Origin: Mesorhizobium loti
GTDB lineage: Bacteria; Pseudomonadota; Alphaproteobacteria; Rhizobiales; Rhizobiaceae
Length of the DNA stretch: 64,000 nucleotides
Direction of reading: 5' to 3'
Assembly (NCBI RefSeq): GCF_003148495.1
Contig: NZ_QGGH01000001.1
Coordinates: 1,322,347 to 1,386,346, forward strand
Shown: positions 1 through 11,037 of the stretch, in pieces
Numbering within the stretch: the stretch's first letter is position 1
Layout of the letters: each line of letters begins with the position of its first letter
Notes under the pieces: model-generated
Told to the model about the DNA's origin: nothing
The model's database searches: none
What the model saw: the letters and a program-made list of their open reading frames with translations, nothing else
Position numbers and translations under genes: made by a program

Positions 1-417
1 CAGGTCCACAACCCGGTCAAGCAGGGCCTCATCTCGCCGCTTATCGAGATCGCGCGTGAAAAAGGCGTCTCGGCCTATGTCGGCGAGGGCCGCAATCGCT
101 TTTCGGCGGGGCATCTCTCGGACGCGGCGCGCCTTTACCGGCTCGCCGTGGAAAAGCGGCAGCCGGGCGCGCGCTATCACGCGGTCGGCGAGGAAGGTGT
201 CGAGATGCGTGCAATCGCCGAGGCGCTTGGCCGGGGCCTGAAATTGCCGGTCGTTTCCATCGCGCCGGAAAAGGCGGCGGAGCATTTCGGCTGGATGGCG
301 ATGTTCGCGCCGATGGATCTGCCGGCCTCCAGCGCACTGACCCAGGCACGGCTGGGCTGGCACCCGACCGGCCCGACGCTGATCGCCGATCTCGACGCCA
401 TGCGATACGCCGATTGA
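1..417 (+). CDS. SDR/NAD-dependent epimerase-like protein, 3' end
   Basis: The reading frame is open from the first base, so the 5' part of the gene lies outside the window; 138 codons remain. The visible part has a segment (roughly GEGRNRFSAGHLSDAARLYRLAVE) typical of the C-terminal half of atypical/extended short-chain dehydrogenase-epimerase proteins, where an HVDD/AR-like patch precedes a helix, followed by a closing helix pair and a C-terminal tail with LGWHPTGPTLIADLD. The Rossmann nucleotide-binding part and the catalytic YxxxK are upstream and cannot be checked, so substrate and cofactor are unknown. It is followed by an 82-nt gap and then a gene on the opposite strand. Confidence 0.75.
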   Translation, partial: QVHNPVKQGLISPLIEIAREKGVSAYVGEGRNRFSAGHLSDAARLYRLAVEKRQPGARYHAVGEEGVEMRAIAEALGRGLKLPVVSIAPEKAAEHFGWMAMFAPMDLPASSALTQARLGWHPTGPTLIADLDAMRYAD

Positions 418-499
418 CGGGCTGAAACCTCGGCGCTGAAGCGGACGATATAGGGTCGGTAATCTCAGTCAGATTGCCGGCCCTTTTTGTACGAGCGCA

Positions 500-1198
500 T
501 CATCCAGGAGTAACTGCGTAGCGCAGATGGACGAGCCCATGCGCCAGCGCCTCGCAGCTCTTCAGGGACAATTGCGTCTTGCCCGCCAGGCCATTCTCGC
601 CGAACTCGACGAAGGCCTGGTTCGCGGCGCGTCCATCAATGGCAGGCGCGACGAGAAGGCTCAACTCATCGACGAGGCCGGCTGCGAAGAAGGAGCCGTT
701 GATGCCGGCGCCGCCCTCGAGCAGCAGCCTTCGGATGCCGAGTTCACGTCCGAGCGCCTCGAGCATCGCGGCGAGATCCATGTCCGCCGTTTCCGCGACG
801 ATATAAGACACGCCGTCGGCGGTAAGTTCTGCCAGATGGCTGTCGGCCACGGCATGCCCGAGCAGCACCACGACATGATCGCCGCCGATGTCCGGTTTGG
901 AAAAGTGAAGCTTGCCCGAGGCATCGAGCGCCACGGCATAGCTGCCCGCACCCATTTGCGCGAAATGATAGGGCCGGTCGACCTTGCCGGCTTTGGCCGG
1001 CGGATGCGCGCCGGCCTTGCTCATCTCGGCCATGGTGACACGCCCGACGATCCAGCCGTCAGCCGCGAGGTCGTTGTGGATGTGCTCATAGAGGCTTGAC
1101 CACTCGGCCCGGCTGCCGTCGGGGCTGTTGGTGTAGCGGCTGGGGTGGAGGCTGCCGTCAAGGGATGCCAGCATATGGCAGATGATTTGCGGCTTCAT
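500..1198 (-). CDS. RibD C-terminal/DHFR-like family reductase
   Basis: A protein of about 232 residues with the fold-level features of the RibD_C/dihydrofolate reductase superfamily: an N-terminal strand followed by a SLDG motif (ICHMLASLDGSLHP), a central GRVTMAEM segment, and the C-terminal LLLEGGAGINGSFFAAGLVDEL motif in which the GG pair and the following helix bind NADPH. Members reduce pteridine- or pyrimidine-like substrates, but most stand-alone copies have no proven substrate. An ATG four codons further upstream (1210) is also possible; I prefer 1198 because the conserved N-terminal strand starts there. It stands alone, divergent from the diguanylate cyclase gene. Confidence 0.8.
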   Translation of the reverse strand: MKPQIICHMLASLDGSLHPSRYTNSPDGSRAEWSSLYEHIHNDLAADGWIVGRVTMAEMSKAGAHPPAKAGKVDRPYHFAQMGAGSYAVALDASGKLHFSKPDIGGDHVVVLLGHAVADSHLAELTADGVSYIVAETADMDLAAMLEALGRELGIRRLLLEGGAGINGSFFAAGLVDELSLLVAPAIDGRAANQAFVEFGENGLAGKTQLSLKSCEALAHGLVHLRYAVTPG

Positions 1199-1416
1199 GC
1201 GGTTTCTCATGTCAGGGGTTTTGAAAGCTCAGGCTCAGTCCAAGGTAGCGCTGGGCCGAAAGAATGGAAGCAGCGAACAGGTTATTGGCCCGGCCACGCA
1301 CTCTTATGCGGATATCGCGACAATCCAAACCCGCGCCGTAACCCTTTGTTTTCTTGCGGGGCGTATCCACAAGGGCCGCGTCGCCTGTGGCCGACGCACC
1401 AATGGACGCGTGAAGC

Positions 1417-3336
1417 ATGGGTTCACCCTGGTCCGAATTGCTGGCCAATCTCGCCGTCGTAGCGATGTTCGTTTCCGTCTGGATCCACACCCATGTGTGG
1501 CTGGACCGCAGGGCGGCTTTGACGCGGGCGACGGCTTTCGGCCTACTGATGGGGGCCGGCGCCGTCATCCTGATGCTGACGCCGATGCAGTTGCAGCCCG
1601 GCCTCTTCGTCGATCTGCGCGGCACGATGATCGCACTGGCGGGCTTCTTCGGCGGTCCCGTGGCCTGTGTCATCGCTGGGCTGGCCGCCGTCGCGTTCCG
1701 TTTCCATGAAGGCGGTATCGGCGTGTTCGCCGGCGCCATGGGGATCGCCATCGCCACCTTGATCGGTATTGCCGGCCATCTCGCCCTGCGCGGCCGCGCG
1801 CCCGGCCGGGTAGACATCCTGATCCTGGCCGCAACGGCCGCCGCCGGCTCGCCGCTCGGCCTGCTCGCCCTGCCACGGGAGATCATGCAGACGGTGCTGC
1901 CGCAAGTGGCGCTGCCGACGTCGCTGCTGATCTTTCTTTCGATCATGCTGTCGGGACTTGCGCTCTACCAGGAACGCCGCCGCATCGAGGCACTGCAATC
2001 GCGGCGCATCTACAAGGCGGTCGTCGAGGCTCTGCCCGATTGCCTCAATGTCAAGGATCTGGAGGGCCGGTTTATCGCCGCAAATCCGGCTACCGCAAGG
2101 CTGATGCGCGCCGTGGATGCCAAGGCGCTGATCGGCAAGACCGATTTCGATTTCTATCCGCAGGAAACAGCCCGGAAATTCCACGAGGACGAGCTCGCCA
2201 TTCTCGCGGGCGGCGTACCCTCCACCATCGAGCAGCGCCTTCATCACGAAGACGGACCCGACGGTTGGCTGTCGACGCTGAAAGCGCCGTTCCGGGATCA
2301 CAGCGGAACCATCGTCGGGCTGATCACGCACAATCGCGACATCACCACGCGCAAGCAACTGGAGGACGAACTGGCTGAAAGCCGTGTCCGGCTGGCGGAC
2401 GCCTTGACGCATATGGCCGACGGCCTGGTGATGTTCGACGGGGATGGCAAACTGGTGCTCGGCAATGCCCAATACATTGCCATGTTTCCACAGACAGCCG
2501 ACATCCGGATACCCGGTGCCGATTATCGCGATATCCTGCGCATCTCGGCCGCGCGCGGCGAACAGATTGTGCCGCCGGACAAGATCGAGGATTGGATCGG
2601 CGGCATCGTGGCGTCACGGAAGCTTCCCAGCAACCGCCAGGAGATCAGGCTTTCCGACGGGCGCTGGCTTGACGTCAGGACGAGGCCGACCAGCGATGGC
2701 GGCAGCCTCAGCGTCTACTCCGACATCACCGAGGCCAAGCATGTCGAGGCTGAGTTGCTGGCGGCCAACGAGAAGCTGAACCTGCTGGCCAACCGTGACG
2801 GCCTGACCGAACTGCTGACGCGCCGGGCCTTCGATGAAGCGCTGGCGCTCGAATATGCGCGCGGCAAGCGGAGCATGGCGCCGCTGAGCCTGCTCATCAT
2901 CGACGTCGACTGGTTCAAGCGGTTCAACGATCATTACGGCCATCCGGCTGGTGACGAATGCCTGCGCGCCGTCAGCGGCTGCATCAAGGCAACGGCCCGG
3001 CGGGCGGCCGATGCGGCCGCCCGCTACGGGGGCGAAGAGTTCGCCCTCATCCTTCCTGAAACCGATGCGCGCGGCGCATTCGTGATCGCCGAAAATCTCA
3101 GAAAAGGCGTGCGCGACCTCAGGCTCGCACACGCCGGCAGCGAAAAGGGCATCGTCACCATCAGTGTCGGGGTGGGGACCTTCGATCCGGGCGGCGCCTC
3201 GATCGAGATCGCCGATCTGCTCAGGCGTGCCGACGAGGCCCTCTATGGCGCCAAGGTGGCGGGGCGGGACCGGGTCCACGGCTGGCGCCCGCATGTCAGC
3301 GAGCCGCACGCGACAGGCGCACGACGCCGGTCGTAA
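1417..3336 (+). CDS. membrane-bound diguanylate cyclase with PAS domains
   Basis: The protein has 639 residues. Residues about 1-190 form five to six membrane helices of the 5TM-LYT/MASE type. Two PAS-like sensor modules follow (about 200-310, ending in THNRDITTRKQLEDEL, and about 325-440, ending in YSDITEAKHVEAELL), then a GGDEF domain at about 460-620. The active-site motif is GGEEF at residues 538-542. An RxxD product-inhibition site (RAAD, 529-532) lies exactly five residues before it, so this should be an active c-di-GMP synthase under feedback control. No EAL domain is present. It stands alone; the signal sensed is unknown. The start has only a weak ribosome site. Confidence 0.93.
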   Translation: MGSPWSELLANLAVVAMFVSVWIHTHVWLDRRAALTRATAFGLLMGAGAVILMLTPMQLQPGLFVDLRGTMIALAGFFGGPVACVIAGLAAVAFRFHEGGIGVFAGAMGIAIATLIGIAGHLALRGRAPGRVDILILAATAAAGSPLGLLALPREIMQTVLPQVALPTSLLIFLSIMLSGLALYQERRRIEALQSRRIYKAVVEALPDCLNVKDLEGRFIAANPATARLMRAVDAKALIGKTDFDFYPQETARKFHEDELAILAGGVPSTIEQRLHHEDGPDGWLSTLKAPFRDHSGTIVGLITHNRDITTRKQLEDELAESRVRLADALTHMADGLVMFDGDGKLVLGNAQYIAMFPQTADIRIPGADYRDILRISAARGEQIVPPDKIEDWIGGIVASRKLPSNRQEIRLSDGRWLDVRTRPTSDGGSLSVYSDITEAKHVEAELLAANEKLNLLANRDGLTELLTRRAFDEALALEYARGKRSMAPLSLLIIDVDWFKRFNDHYGHPAGDECLRAVSGCIKATARRAADAAARYGGEEFALILPETDARGAFVIAENLRKGVRDLRLAHAGSEKGIVTISVGVGTFDPGGASIEIADLLRRADEALYGAKVAGRDRVHGWRPHVSEPHATGARRRS

Positions 3337-3563
3337 GCAGGGGCGGGGGCAGCGTCCGGTAGGGACGCCCATGCCCGCAATTCAAAAATCCGACAATTCC
3401 GATAATTTGCCCGGCAGCTCTGTTATATCGATGTTGCACAAATGGTTGACCCTGGGTTAGCATCTCCGGGCAGGCGTCGGTGGGAGGCTCTTTTAACAGC
3501 GGCGGCCAGCTGGAGCGGCATGCGTTTTCGGGCGCAGGGAGGATGCTCCAACACTTTGAACCG

Positions 3564-3610
3564 ACGCATGATCCTTCCTGAAACCGATCCCGGTTTTCGG
3601 GATCGTGCGT
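3564..3610. repeat. short palindromic intergenic repeat
   Basis: An imperfect inverted repeat with ends ACGCATGATCC and GGATCGTGCGT around a core containing CGGTTTTCGG. It shares the pattern GCATGATCC...GAAA...CCGGTTTTCGG...GATC-TGC with the element at 60424-60472. It sits directly before the ribosome site of the sugar-binding protein gene, so it may fold in that mRNA leader. Confidence 0.6.
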
Positions 3611-3629
3611 TCTTGTGGAGGAGGATCCC

Positions 3630-4577
3630 ATGAACAGACGCGAATTCCTGCTGTCGTCCGCGGCCTTTGGCGCCATGATGCTTGCCGCACCTTCGGTGTT
3701 TGCGCAGGACAAGCTCACCATCCTGGGCTCGGTGCCCAATCTCGGCTTTCCGTTCTTCGTGCACATGCTGAACGAGATCAAGGCCGAGGCCGCCGCGCAA
3801 GGCGTCAATTTGACCGAGAGCGACGGCCAGAACTCGGCCACCAAGCAGACCGCCGACATCGAGGCGGCCCTGGTGCAGAAGGTCAACGCCATCGTCATCT
3901 CGCCGCTCGACGTCAACGCGCTGGCGCCGGCCATCGAGGAAGCGGTCAAGGCCGGCGTTCCCGTGGTGACGATCGACCGCCGCGTCGACGGTGTCGAGGG
4001 CATCCTGGCCCATGTCGGCGCCGACAACGTCAAGGGCGGCGAGGCGGAAGCCAACGCCATGGTGGCGGCATTCCCCAACGGCGCCAAGATCTTCCATCTG
4101 CAGGGCCAGCCAGGTGCCGGTCCGGCGATCGACCGCAACAAGGGCGTCCACAACGTGCTCGATCCCCTGAAGGACAAGTACCAGATCGTCTTCGAGCAGA
4201 CCGCCAACTTCGCCCGCGCCGAGGCGCTGTCGGTGACAGAGGCCGGCCTTGCCGCCAACGGCAAGCCGGACGCCATCGTCTGCGCCAATGACGACATGGC
4301 GCTGGGCGCCATGGAGGCCTGCGCGGCGCGCAACTTCACCGACGTCAAGATCTACGGCTTCGATGCGCTGCCGGAAGCGCTGGTCGCGGTGCGCGACGGC
4401 AAGCTTGCCGGCACCGTCGAGCAATTCCCCGGCGAACAGTCGCGCACGGCGGTGCGCATCGCGGTGGCCTTTGCCAAGGACAAGACCGAGCCGAAGGAGA
4501 AGCTGGTGCTGCTGACGCCGATTGTGATTGGCAAGGACAATTTGGACAAGGCGGAGCGGATTGGCGAGACGAAGTAG
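3630..4577 (+). CDS. sugar ABC transporter periplasmic binding protein
   Basis: A protein of 315 residues of the ribose/galactose-binding type I family (peripl_BP_4 fold). The N-terminus MNRREFLLSS has a twin Arg and a hydrophobic stretch ending near VFAQ, so a Tat-like or Sec export signal is likely. Family features include GSVPNLGFPFF, the repeated QKVNAIVISPLD segment and the hinge region ANDDMALGAMEA. The ATG at 3630 follows a good GGAGGA site. It is the first gene of a transporter operon with the ATPase and permease that follow. The sugar is not evident, since no catabolic gene is linked. Confidence 0.92.
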   Translation: MNRREFLLSSAAFGAMMLAAPSVFAQDKLTILGSVPNLGFPFFVHMLNEIKAEAAAQGVNLTESDGQNSATKQTADIEAALVQKVNAIVISPLDVNALAPAIEEAVKAGVPVVTIDRRVDGVEGILAHVGADNVKGGEAEANAMVAAFPNGAKIFHLQGQPGAGPAIDRNKGVHNVLDPLKDKYQIVFEQTANFARAEALSVTEAGLAANGKPDAIVCANDDMALGAMEACAARNFTDVKIYGFDALPEALVAVRDGKLAGTVEQFPGEQSRTAVRIAVAFAKDKTEPKEKLVLLTPIVIGKDNLDKAERIGETK

Positions 4578-4621
4578 GGGGTGAGAGCCGGGCGCATGAC
4601 GGGTGGAGGTCGCGTTCTGTC

Positions 4622-4702
4622 GCGCCCCCTCTGTCCTGCCGGCAAAACTGCCAATCTCCCCCCTCTCGTGGGGGAGATGTCCGGCAGGACAGCGGGGGGC
4701 GC
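4622..4702. repeat. RIME-like palindromic repeat
   Basis: Long inverted repeat between the binding-protein and ATPase genes. The arms GCGCCCCCTCTGTCCTGCCGG and its complement flank a second hairpin built from AATCTCCCCC and GGGGGAGAT. The same modules (CTGTCCTGCCGG, TCTCCCCC) recur at 62556-62712. Its position in an operon suggests an mRNA hairpin that could set the ratio of binding protein to ATPase. Confidence 0.8.
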
Positions 4703-4736
4703 TGTCCCGCATCCTGCTGAAATCCGGGAGCAACCC

Positions 4737-6295
<1,559 letters not shown>

Positions 6296-6299
<4 letters not shown>

Positions 6300-7306
6300 G
6301 CGTGGCGGAGGACCAGCGCGGCGGCATCAATTTCGCGCGGCTGTTGATGAGCTTCGGGCCGCTGCTGTTCCTGGTGGCGCTGATCGTCGTCTTCACGGTG
6401 CTGAAGCCGAGCTTCATGGACCCGATCAACCTGTTCAACATCACAAGGCAGATCTCGATCACCGGGCTGATCGCGCTCGGCATGACCTTCGTCATCCTCA
6501 CCGCCGGCATCGACCTGTCGGTCGGCTCGCTGCTCGCCTTCTGCGGCATGGTCGCCGCCGTGGTCGCCAAGGGCGGTACCGCCAACACGCTGTCGCTGTC
6601 GACGAGCGGAACGCAAGGTTATGGCTGGTTCGCAGCACTGCTCGCCGCCGTCGTGGTCGGCGCTGCGGCCGGCGGCGTGCAGGGGCTTGTCATCACCCGG
6701 CTCAAAGTGCCGCCCTTCGTCGTCACGCTGGGCGGGCTGACGGTGTTTCGCGGGCTGACGCTGACCATCTCCAATGGCGGCCCGATCTCGGGCTTTGACG
6801 CCTCGATGCGCTGGTTCGGTACCGGGCTGATCGGCCCGGTACCAGTGCCGGCGCTCATCTTCGCGGCGGCCGCCATCCTGTGCCACATCGTGCTGCGCTA
6901 CACGCGCTATGGCCGCGCCGTCTATGCCGTCGGCGGCAATGCCGAGGCGGCGAGGCTGTCTGGCCTGCGCGTCGACCGCATCCTGGTCTCGGTCTATGTC
7001 ATCGTCGGCTTTTTTGCCGGGCTCGCTGCCTTCGTGCTGTCGGCCAGGCTCAACTCCTCGGAAGCGGTGGCCGGCATCGGCTACGAGCTGACGGTCATTT
7101 CGGCCGTCGTCATCGGCGGCACCTCGCTGTTCGGCGGCATCGGCTCGGTCGGCGGCACGGTGGTCGGCGCGGCCCTCATCGGCGTGCTGCAGAACGGGCT
7201 GCAGTTCAACAACGTCTCGTCCTACACGCAAAGCATCGTCATCGGGCTGATCCTGATCCTGGCGGTGGCGTTCGACCGGTGGCTGAAGTCGCGGGTAAGG
7301 CGGTGA
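6296..7306 (+). CDS. sugar ABC transporter permease (RbsC type)
   Basis: A multi-pass inner-membrane protein of 336 residues of the BPD_transp_2 family. Features include the N-terminal LMSFGPLLFLVALIVVF helix, the GMTFVILTAGIDLSVGS segment that is nearly invariant in ribose-type permeases, and GGNAEAARLSGLRVDR, the cytoplasmic coupling region. It overlaps the ATPase gene by four bases and ends the operon. The binding protein, ATPase and this permease together make a complete importer. Confidence 0.93.
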
Positions 7307-7415
7307 GGGGACGGTTCTCTTTTCTCCCACAAGGGTAGAAGGGGAGCCCCATTCCTTGCAAAACAATCATGCTTTGCTAGAAAGGTTTTGGCGGGTGGCA
7401 TCGTGAGAGAACCTC

Positions 7416-8732
7416 ATGTTTGCCGATATCATCAGACCGATCACCTTGAGTTTTTCGCTGCTGCGGCAGTTCTGGCCGCAGCTCGCAGCGCTGGTGCTGG
7501 CCGGCGTGCTGGTCGGCGATCTCCTCATGCAGCTGGCGGCGAGGGTGGCGCTTGCCAATCACTTCGCCGGGCTGGCGATGCTGACGCTGGTGGCGCTGGC
7601 GCAGCTGGTGGTGACGGTGGCGATGTTCCATGTGCTGCGCCCCGGCCTGCCGCATGTGCTGGCTGCGCAGCGCAGCGCGGACAGCGCCGCAATCGCCGAG
7701 GCGCAAGCCGCCGGCAAGGAGCAGGGCGCCGCGGCGGACCGGCGCGGCTCGCGGCTGGTGCGGATGATCACCATCGCGCTGCTGCCCTTCTTCGCCTATT
7801 ACGCGGCCTGGGGATTTCTGGGCGACATCGTGCGCCAATATTCGCGCGCCACGCTCGACCAGGCCGATTTCGGCCAGAGCGCCAATGTGCTTGACGTGCT
7901 CGATTCGCGCTGGCTGCTGGTCTCGGTGGCGGTGTCCTGGCTGATCCGCCGGCTGGCCAAATTCATGCAGACCAAGACGAAAGCCGCCTCGTTCTGGCAG
8001 ATCGTCGTGGTGATCTGCGAGACCAACTGGATCTTCGTCGGTCTTTACGTCATCAGCCGCTGGAAGGACAGCGCGCTGCAATGGCTGATGAGCCGCAATT
8101 TCTGGTCGGCCCTGCAAGCATCGGCCGACGGGCTGGCGAGCCCGGTGCCGATCGCCTCGGCCGCGCCCATCGTGCCGGTCGAGATCACCTCGATCGCGCC
8201 GTCGACGGTGGCGATCAATTTGTTCTTCTTCATGCTGCTGCCGCTGATCTGGCTGGTGATGGCGGCGCTGATCTATGGCTATGACGTGCGCGACGATGCT
8301 GCGCTGATGCGGGTGCATGGCCGGCTGGAGCGCGCCGGCCAGCGCTATGCCGGCCTGCCGAAATTCCTGCGCGATTTCGTCGAGCATTTCATTGCGGGCT
8401 ATCGCTCGCGCTACCTGCCGATCGCCAATGGGGTACGGCTGACGGTCAGCTCGAGCCTGGTGCTTTTGTGCACGCTGGTCGTCGGCTACCGTTTGCTCGA
8501 CTGGGGCGCTGCGTGGCTGTGGCTCGGTGCGACGCGGCTGATCGGTCCGCACGAGCTCGACGTCTGGCAGATTTTTTCGCACGGCGTAACGCTGCTGTTC
8601 GGCAGCCCGTTCCAGGATTCCTCCACCGGCATCCTGATCGAGCCGCTGCGCATATGCTTTCTCGCCGCCGCGCTGGAGACGGCGTTTTCGATGGCGAAAG
8701 GGGCGGGGGCGATTGGTGAGGTGGCTGAATAG
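7416..8732 (+). CDS. multi-pass membrane protein of unknown function
   Basis: I do not recognise a family. The protein has 438 residues and about seven hydrophobic segments (for example LAALVLAGVLVGDLLMQL, LTLVALAQLVVTVAMFHVL, INLFFFMLLPLIWLVMAALIYGY and a C-terminal helix near VLLCTLVVGYRL). A loop at about 90-112 is charged and Ala-rich. It is convergent with, and 32 nt from, the end of a three-gene set of small anchored proteins on the other strand, so the four genes may form a conserved unit. The frame has strong alphaproteobacterial codon use throughout. Confidence 0.8.
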   Translation: MFADIIRPITLSFSLLRQFWPQLAALVLAGVLVGDLLMQLAARVALANHFAGLAMLTLVALAQLVVTVAMFHVLRPGLPHVLAAQRSADSAAIAEAQAAGKEQGAAADRRGSRLVRMITIALLPFFAYYAAWGFLGDIVRQYSRATLDQADFGQSANVLDVLDSRWLLVSVAVSWLIRRLAKFMQTKTKAASFWQIVVVICETNWIFVGLYVISRWKDSALQWLMSRNFWSALQASADGLASPVPIASAAPIVPVEITSIAPSTVAINLFFFMLLPLIWLVMAALIYGYDVRDDAALMRVHGRLERAGQRYAGLPKFLRDFVEHFIAGYRSRYLPIANGVRLTVSSSLVLLCTLVVGYRLLDWGAAWLWLGATRLIGPHELDVWQIFSHGVTLLFGSPFQDSSTGILIEPLRICFLAAALETAFSMAKGAGAIGEVAE

Positions 8733-8764
8733 CTGGCGAGGAACCCAGGCCCTGAGAGGACGGC

Positions 8765-9343
8765 TCACTTCGGCGGCCTCTGAAAACGCAGATACCACGG
8801 CCGTTCGCTGCCCAATCCAACCGCCGGGCGGATGGTCTTGACGGCATCTTCGGGCACGATGAAGGTTTCGCCGACGGTGATGACGTTGCCTTTCTTGGCG
8901 CCGGAGAAGATCGCCGAGGTGCAGTTCATCACGCCATCCGGCAGGCTGACGCCGGAGATGAAATCCGGCAGCCAGCGGCGGCCGGTGGCATCGGTCAGCA
9001 TCAATTTGCAGCCCAGCCACTGCTTTTGCAGATCGGGATCGCCGACCGTGACGGCGAAGGTGGCGATGACGGCGAAGGCGTGCTCGGGCAAGCGGCCGGC
9101 CTTGCCGCCGCGCAAATCGGCCAGCCGCCAGTCGCTGCCGCCGAACGGCATGGACTGGCCGAAGTCGATATCCCTGGCGACGAGGTCTTCGCCGTGCAGC
9201 CATTCGCGGACGCTGTCATAGCTTATCTCGGCCAGCGTCAGCGGCAGCAGGATGGCGAGTGCGCCAAGACCGCGCCGGCGCCATTTTGTCTCGGCCTGCC
9301 GGACGTCGCCGGCTGGTTCGATGTCGGCCGAAACTGCGCTCAT
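8765..9343 (-). CDS. small membrane-anchored protein of unknown function
   Basis: The protein has 192 residues: a short cytoplasmic N-terminus rich in charge (TKWRRR), one hydrophobic anchor (LGALAILLPLTLAEI), and an extracytoplasmic domain of mainly strand-like sequence (FAVIATFAVTVGDPDLQKQW, then LMLTDATGRRWLPD). Its start overlaps the previous stop by four bases (ATGA). The pattern of an anchor followed by a compact beta domain is shared with the two upstream genes, so they may be diverged paralogues. No catalytic motif is visible. Confidence 0.75.
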   Translation of the reverse strand: MSAVSADIEPAGDVRQAETKWRRRGLGALAILLPLTLAEISYDSVREWLHGEDLVARDIDFGQSMPFGGSDWRLADLRGGKAGRLPEHAFAVIATFAVTVGDPDLQKQWLGCKLMLTDATGRRWLPDFISGVSLPDGVMNCTSAIFSGAKKGNVITVGETFIVPEDAVKTIRPAVGLGSERPWYLRFQRPPK

Positions 9344-9942
9344 GACTTGCCTTGAACGGATGGCACAGCAGCGTCGAGATCGTATTGCGGCAAGATCTCT
9401 GCAGGCTGGCCATCGGCGCCGGTCGGCACCGCGTCGAGGCTGATGCGGGCCTGGGCGTCGAGCGGAGCGAACTGGCGCGCAGCGACCAGCAGGCTGGCGC
9501 CGCGGATCTGGTCCGGCGGCACTTCGAATACGAACAGGCCGTTTCTTTCCAAACCCGGATCGACGGCATGTGGCGGCATGTCCTGGCGATAGCTGAGCCG
9601 CTCCGTCTGGTGGTAGCGCAGGCCGGTCCGGCCTTGCCAGGTGCCGTCGGCGACCGTGGTGGAGGTGCTGGTGGCGGTGAGATTGGTCGTCACTACCGCC
9701 CACAGGCCGCTCGTGGTCAGCACCCTGGTCTGGCCGAACTGGTCGGTCTTCAGCGTGCGGGCGAAGACCACTTTGTCGAGGCGGACATCGAAGCTGCGCG
9801 CCCGCACCGTGTCGTGCATGGCGCCATCGATCGGGATAGGCGCGGTGAGCTCGGCATAATGCGGCTTCGACACCTGCATGCCGTAGCTGAGCGCCACGGT
9901 GGCGGCGAGGATCAGGAGATTGCCGATGGCTCGGATCTTCAT
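9340..9942 (-). CDS. small membrane-anchored protein, middle gene of a set of three
   Basis: The protein has 200 residues with an N-terminal signal anchor (IGNLLILAATVALSYGMQV). The outer domain contains a VRLDKVVFARTLK...RVLTTSGLWAVVTTNLTATST pattern. This pattern of a strand, a linker and then a long strand describing a value or ligand resembles DUF4352-type immunoglobulin-like domains, but this is a visual impression only. It is coupled by ATGA overlaps to the genes on both sides. Function unknown. Confidence 0.72.
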   Translation of the reverse strand: MKIRAIGNLLILAATVALSYGMQVSKPHYAELTAPIPIDGAMHDTVRARSFDVRLDKVVFARTLKTDQFGQTRVLTTSGLWAVVTTNLTATSTSTTVADGTWQGRTGLRYHQTERLSYRQDMPPHAVDPGLERNGLFVFEVPPDQIRGASLLVAARQFAPLDAQARISLDAVPTGADGQPAEILPQYDLDAAVPSVQGKS

Positions 9943-10532
9943 GAGCCGGTTCCCAGTGAGTCTGTCGGCAGGTCGGCGATCGGCAAGGTGACGGTGCCGA
10001 GCCGGGTGGGATTGAACCAGCCGGGCGTGCCGTAAAGATTGTCGCGCGGCTTGAAGATTTCGGCGGTGATGCCGAAGCTGAGATTTGCCGGTACGATGGC
10101 GTCACCGGCAAGTGGCCAGACATAGGCCATGCGCTCGGTCATGCCGGGATGCAGTTCCGGCGTCAGCGTCTGATCGCGGGTCAGCGCGATCATCGGCAGG
10201 CCGTCAGGCAAAGCGAGGCCGTCCGGCGCGAAGACATTGAAATAGGCCTTGTCGGATTGCGCAGTGCGGTTGGTCATGTCGGCCTCCAGCACCAGCGCCT
10301 TCTGGCCGGGCTTCAGCGGCACGCCATAGACCTTGGCGCGGCTGACATAGGCGCGCACCGACTGGACCCGCCAGCGCCCGGCATCGATGGCGGCATCGGG
10401 CGGCAATTGCGGCGGCGCGTGAGCGGGCAGGGCGCCGAAGGCCCCCATCAGGCCGGCGACGAACAGGGCGGCGATGGTTCCGGCGCCGGCCGTTATCCAA
10501 GTCTGAAATCTGCTACGGGCAGTCTTGAACAT
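9939..10532 (-). CDS. small membrane-anchored protein, first gene of a set of three
   Basis: The protein has 197 residues with an N-terminal hydrophobic segment (AGTIAALFVAGLMGAFGAL) ending near AHA, which could be a cleavable signal or an anchor. The outer domain has the strand pattern VQSVRAYVSRAKVYGVPL, KALVLEADMTNRTAQSDKAY, which again recalls DUF4352-like beta sandwiches. The gene overlaps the 3' end of the preceding gene by 20 bases and its own stop overlaps the next start by four. Function unknown. Confidence 0.72.
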   Translation of the reverse strand: MFKTARSRFQTWITAGAGTIAALFVAGLMGAFGALPAHAPPQLPPDAAIDAGRWRVQSVRAYVSRAKVYGVPLKPGQKALVLEADMTNRTAQSDKAYFNVFAPDGLALPDGLPMIALTRDQTLTPELHPGMTERMAYVWPLAGDAIVPANLSFGITAEIFKPRDNLYGTPGWFNPTRLGTVTLPIADLPTDSLGTGS

Positions 10533-10986
10533 TCCAAACTATGCACGTCGAACGATCAGCCACCCGGGTGCACTCTAGAAAGAAAAAACGGCTGATGGAA
10601 CCCGCAATTGGCTGGTCCAGCCCTCGCGCCGCTTCCCTTGCCCAGAGCCTGTGGCCATGGCGGCGGAAGTAGCGCGCCACCAGGCGCTGTTGCTTGGCCC
10701 TGATCAGGTCGGGCAGGCGCCGCTCCTGACGCCAGCGCGGCATGTTGCGCCAGCAGGCGATGACGCGGGCGGCATCCTCGATGGCTTCCTCAGCCGACAG
10801 TGCCGGGCCGATCGCCGCTAGGAACAGCGCCTCCGACTGCTTCAGCTCGTCGATCACCGCCTTGCGCCTGATGTGATCCAGGCGGGCGTGGACGATGCCG
10901 TTGCGGCGGATGGCTTCGAAGGCTTCGAGGAGGGCAGGGCTGTCGCCGGTGTAACCGCAGGCGCGGGCGAAATCGGCGGCGTCCAT
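10513..10986 (-). CDS. hypothetical protein at the edge of the phage-like module
   Basis: The protein has 157 residues; I do not recognise a family. It is mostly helical and strongly basic in the C-terminal half (WRQERRLPDLIRAKQQRLVARYFRRHGHRLW), which would suit nucleic-acid binding. The ATG at 10986 has a GGGAG site. It is divergent from the zinc-ribbon gene at 11172, and the intergenic region between them holds one copy of the candidate repressor operator, so it may belong to the same regulated module. Confidence 0.6.
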   Translation of the reverse strand: MDAADFARACGYTGDSPALLEAFEAIRRNGIVHARLDHIRRKAVIDELKQSEALFLAAIGPALSAEEAIEDAARVIACWRNMPRWRQERRLPDLIRAKQQRLVARYFRRHGHRLWAREAARGLDQPIAGSISRFFFLECTRVADRSTCIVWNVQDCP

Positions 10987-11037
10987 CGTCACTCCCGGGC
11001 TTGATGTGGCGGTGGGTTTGAGCCCCGACTCACACTT

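Noticed and set aside
8765..10123. Single 452-residue minus-strand protein
   Set aside because: Only the C-terminal part has plausible sequence; the upstream part is the shadow of the other small anchored genes, and a coupled ATG at 9343 explains the gene.
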